In this document: one piece after another, positions 19,465 to 21,689 of the stretch
Numbering within the stretch: position 1 is the first letter of the stretch
Layout: each line of letters starts with the position of its first letter
Assembly (NCBI GenBank): GCA_905250885.1
Contig: CAJNOQ010003038.1
Location: 1 to 21,689, forward strand
Origin: Didymodactylos carnosus
Lineage: Eukaryota > Rotifera > Eurotatoria > Philodinida > Philodinidae
Length of the DNA: 21,689 bases
Direction: 5' to 3'
The notes under the pieces: generated by a model
Seen by the model: only the letters and a program-made list of their open reading frames with translations
What the model was told of the DNA's origin: nothing
Database searches by the model: none
Made by a program: the position numbers and the translations under genes

Positions 19465-20107
19465 TTATGTACGAGTGAAGTTTCGAAAGTTCACTTTTCT
19501 AACATATTTGATATTGTAGTCCGTGCAAATCGTGATCATGCAGCTGGTTGTGTTACACCTGTGATATCTCAAAATTCATTAATTAGTTCAATTGCTCAAA
19601 ATGTACTTAGTATTAATCCTTTCCAACAGATGATAAATGAAATCATTAAACAAAAGATAGCTCCACTGGAGACACGTATGCAGCAGCTAGAAGAAATGGT
19701 TCAAGATCTACAAGAAAGAAATGACTGTCTTAACTATAAAACAAATGATTTAGCACAATATCAACGGAGATGTGCATTTCATATTTATGGAATAGCTGAA
19801 AACAAAGAAGGAAATAAAAATGCTATTATTAAATATATAGGTAAAGTAATGGGTGTGAAAGTTGAAGACAGTGATATCTATGCATCCCATCGATTAAAGC
19901 AAAACAAACAGGGCGATGATTGTTAGATTTGTACGCTATTCTGTAAAAGAATATTTCTATACAAATCGTACAAAATTAAAATCTAGTGAACTGTATAAGA
20001 ATGTTTATGTCAATGAAGATATGACAAGTCATGATCATTTCGTCTATTTGTGTGCTCGTGTAGGCAAGCAACGGTTACGGTTATTAACTGTTAACCGTAA
20101 CCGTAAA
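19465..20107 (+). pseudogene. Non-LTR retrotransposon ORF1 fragment (RRM-like, frameshifted)
   Basis: The frame is open from 19465 after a TAA, without an ATG near its start. It shows a coiled coil (MINEIIKQ through LQERNDCLNYKTNDLAQYQRR), then the nucleic-acid-binding core: CAFHIYGIAE, VMGVKVEDSDIYASHRL, and after a frameshift near 19910-19918, MIVRFVRYS, TNRTKLK and VYVNEDMT. This order (coiled coil, QYxRR, GIPE-like strand, SHRxG, IVRFV, NEDLT) is that of ORF1 proteins in L1/CR1/Jockey-like elements, which bind the element's RNA. The frameshift (the first frame stops at TAG 19924-19926, the second continues to TAA 20108-20110) and the missing endonuclease/reverse transcriptase show a dead fragment. 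It breaks off after CARVGKQ at a perfect inverted repeat (20071-20104). Confidence 0.8.
20071..20104. repeat. Perfect 13-bp inverted repeat ACGGTTACGGTTA / TAACCGTAACCGT
   Basis: The arms 20071-20083 and 20092-20104 pair exactly around the loop TTAACTGT. It lies where the ORF1 fragment loses its family resemblance, so it may be a junction or the end of another element. Confidence 0.75.
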
Positions 20108-20121
20108 TAACCGCTTTATAA

Positions 20122-20289
20122 CAACTCAGTGTATACTTGGTTTTTAGTTCATTGATATCGGTTGACATTAGAAATAGACACGGATGGTCTTTGTTAGAGA
20201 ATGGTCTGATCTCATCTCAACACATCCTCAACAAAACTGACTATAATGGAGCTTGCTCTTTTGTTGTTCGCAAGTTAATGGACGGTTAG
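20122..20289 (+). other. Unidentified short open frame
   Basis: A 55-codon frame between stops reads with balanced composition (for example RNRHGWSLLENGLISSQHI and GACSFVVRKLMDG) and ends at a possible splice donor (GG GTTAGT-like at 20285). It has no ATG at the start. I do not recognise it; the spacing of hydrophobic residues before VRKLM vaguely recalls BEN-type domains, but that is not enough for a call. It may be an exon or transposon remnant. Confidence 0.2.
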
Positions 20290-21232
20290 TTTCTTTTTCT
20301 TTCAAAATAAATAGTTTACACCAAAGAACTGACATAAACGTAACGAAAAGAAACATTTTGACCATTGCTTCGCTTTACATATGAGATATTTTGGGGACGA
20401 ATCGATATAGACCAAGAAGAAAAAAAATTTTTTACAAGAAAGCAAAACCCTGTTGTTCTGTAAAAGAAAAAGTTTGAGTTATATTATAGAATATTTAATT
20501 TGCAAGAAAACAAGCAGAAGAACCATTTACTTGTTGACTGACTACAATAATACAATAAACGGTTAGTAATTCAGGTGTGACCAAAAACCTGACCACGTAT
20601 TACACTCTATAACTAGTTGAAAATAGGAAAAAAAACAATTGTACCTCTTTTGAAGGGAACTGCTGTGCTGCTCTAACAACTTTCATTCATTAACATTCAG
20701 GATTCAATTTGGCAAAGAGGTTTTCTTCGTAGGCTTGAAATACCAAATCGAGCTGAATCCGAATATCACATTTATTTTGCTTTACGACCTTTCCTTCCCG
20801 ATGGAAATTGCGAAATGCTGAAAAGTATTCGAAAATCAGAAAAACCTATTCTTCAGATGTTTTGCTTGTTGCTTTTTCTAGTTAAATTCTGGAGTTTTGA
20901 AATAGAGTTTTTCTGAATCAGCGTGTCAAACTGCGTATGATAACGTTTCTTTGAACTTCTCCACATCGCTCTTAGCCTTTGCAAACAAGTCATTTCTAAG
21001 AGAACTCAAAAACGAGACCCTCCGCTCGAAAAAGCATCAAGTCTCTTGCCTTGAAAGATGCAGCCTTGTTTAACACAGTATTCCAACCGCCTTGCCGCGG
21101 AGAATAAAGTTATAACTGCAGATTTCCGAGTTTTTGCTGATGACCCTTCAAGACTAGTTTTCTAGAAAACGAGATGTGTGGACAAAGTGTCTAAAGACAA
21201 ATTGACGAATCGCAACTTTTAAGCGATGCAAC
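20290..21232. other. No recognisable gene
   Basis: The stretch is AT-rich with homopolymer runs (for example A and T runs near 20419-20432). I see no supportable coding frame or repeat. Confidence 0.5.
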
Positions 21233-21522
21233 AATTCGCGTTTTACCCTTATTTTGAGAATTCGTATCGAATTGATGCGAACTTTATCGAATTCGTACGG
21301 ATACTCTTAAAAACTTTTACGAATTCGTCTTGCAAATTCGTAAACAGAGAATAGATCAAACACGATACTGATCAATTCGCAAATAATTCGTATCGATGTG
21401 TACGCTTAGTAGGCTACGCAGGGAGAGGACACTTTTCTATGAGGTTAAAAATAGATAAATTCGTCTCTTCTCATCGATTCGCATACTTCTCATACCAATT
21501 CGCCGTTATTCTTACGAATTCG
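21233..21522. repeat. Cluster of ten AATTCG motifs, several within ACGAATTCGT
   Basis: AATTCG starts at 21233, 21259, 21290, 21322, 21335, 21374, 21385, 21458, 21497 and 21517. The 10-base palindrome ACGAATTCGT is complete at 21319-21328 and 21515-21524. The spacing is irregular, so this is not a tandem satellite. It resembles the motif clusters near ends of DNA transposons, but no end or transposase is seen before the window stops. Confidence 0.8.
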
Positions 21523-21689
21523 TAAAATACGGCATGTTGTGTAAATACTCACAGCCATCCTCACTCCTCCCTCCCCCCGCTCGGCACATGCACACAAAAG
21601 GGAGAGAGATTCCCCCTGTTTTGTTTCGCACAGATACATGTATTAATATAGTCTATTGTTACATTTTTGATTAATTCATTCAACTGATC

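Noticed and set aside
20071-20104. TTACGG-like units as possible telomere repeats
   Set aside because: There are only two units per arm and they form a perfect inverted repeat, so this is a palindrome and not a telomere array.

Overview
The window looks like nuclear DNA of a bdelloid rotifer, or a close relative. This rests on protein families and gene structure, not on a database match. An arginine-specific ADP-ribosyltransferase (ART) with the wording I associate with the large rotifer ART family, an FG-GAP/VCBS repeat protein, and a secreted GCC2/GCC3 cysteine-rich protein lie in AT-rich DNA. The ART gene has short introns (54 and 63 nt) with good GT...AG borders. Most of the rest is non-coding or worn-down transposon DNA. 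I found no convincing tRNA, rRNA, CRISPR array or bacterial-style operon.

Layout. At 1-98 lies an inverted, base-perfect partial copy of the first gene. The GCC2/GCC3 gene is at 178-866, with a possibly broken 3' continuation to 1067. A palindrome array (1529-1735) and two copies of a hairpin (2121-2162, 2291-2332) follow. From about 2333 to 7795 there is no supportable gene, only a few short hairpins and one repeat terminus. A minus-strand FG-GAP gene with 14 repeats of 49 residues (7796-9903) is cut by one in-frame TAG. Next come a long terminal-inverted-repeat element (10184-11095) holding a FLYWCH zinc-finger relic, a foldback element with a 9-bp target duplication (11236-11498), a third hairpin copy (11529-11568), and an inverted FG-GAP fragment (11911-12255). 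From 12899 to 15921 the DNA is a mosaic of small elements: one with TAGGCATGCAC-type ends, a hAT-like relic and a Tc1/mariner-type MITE.

The best intact gene is the ART, minus strand, 19195 to 17363, modelled as four exons. The reading frame closes exactly at 478 codons including the stop. The protein has an acidic N-terminal extension, the R-S-ExE catalytic domain, and a membrane helix supplied by the last exon. Upstream of it, divergently, lies a frameshifted ORF1 of a non-LTR retrotransposon (19465-20107) that ends in a 13-bp perfect inverted repeat. The right edge has an unusual cluster of ten AATTCG motifs (21233-21522).

The genes do not form an evident pathway. The GCC2/GCC3, FG-GAP and membrane ART genes would all suit secreted or membrane roles, but that is only a shared theme. 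The strongest leads for follow-up are the membrane helix on the ART, the hairpin family with compensatory changes, and the exact inverted copy at the left edge.
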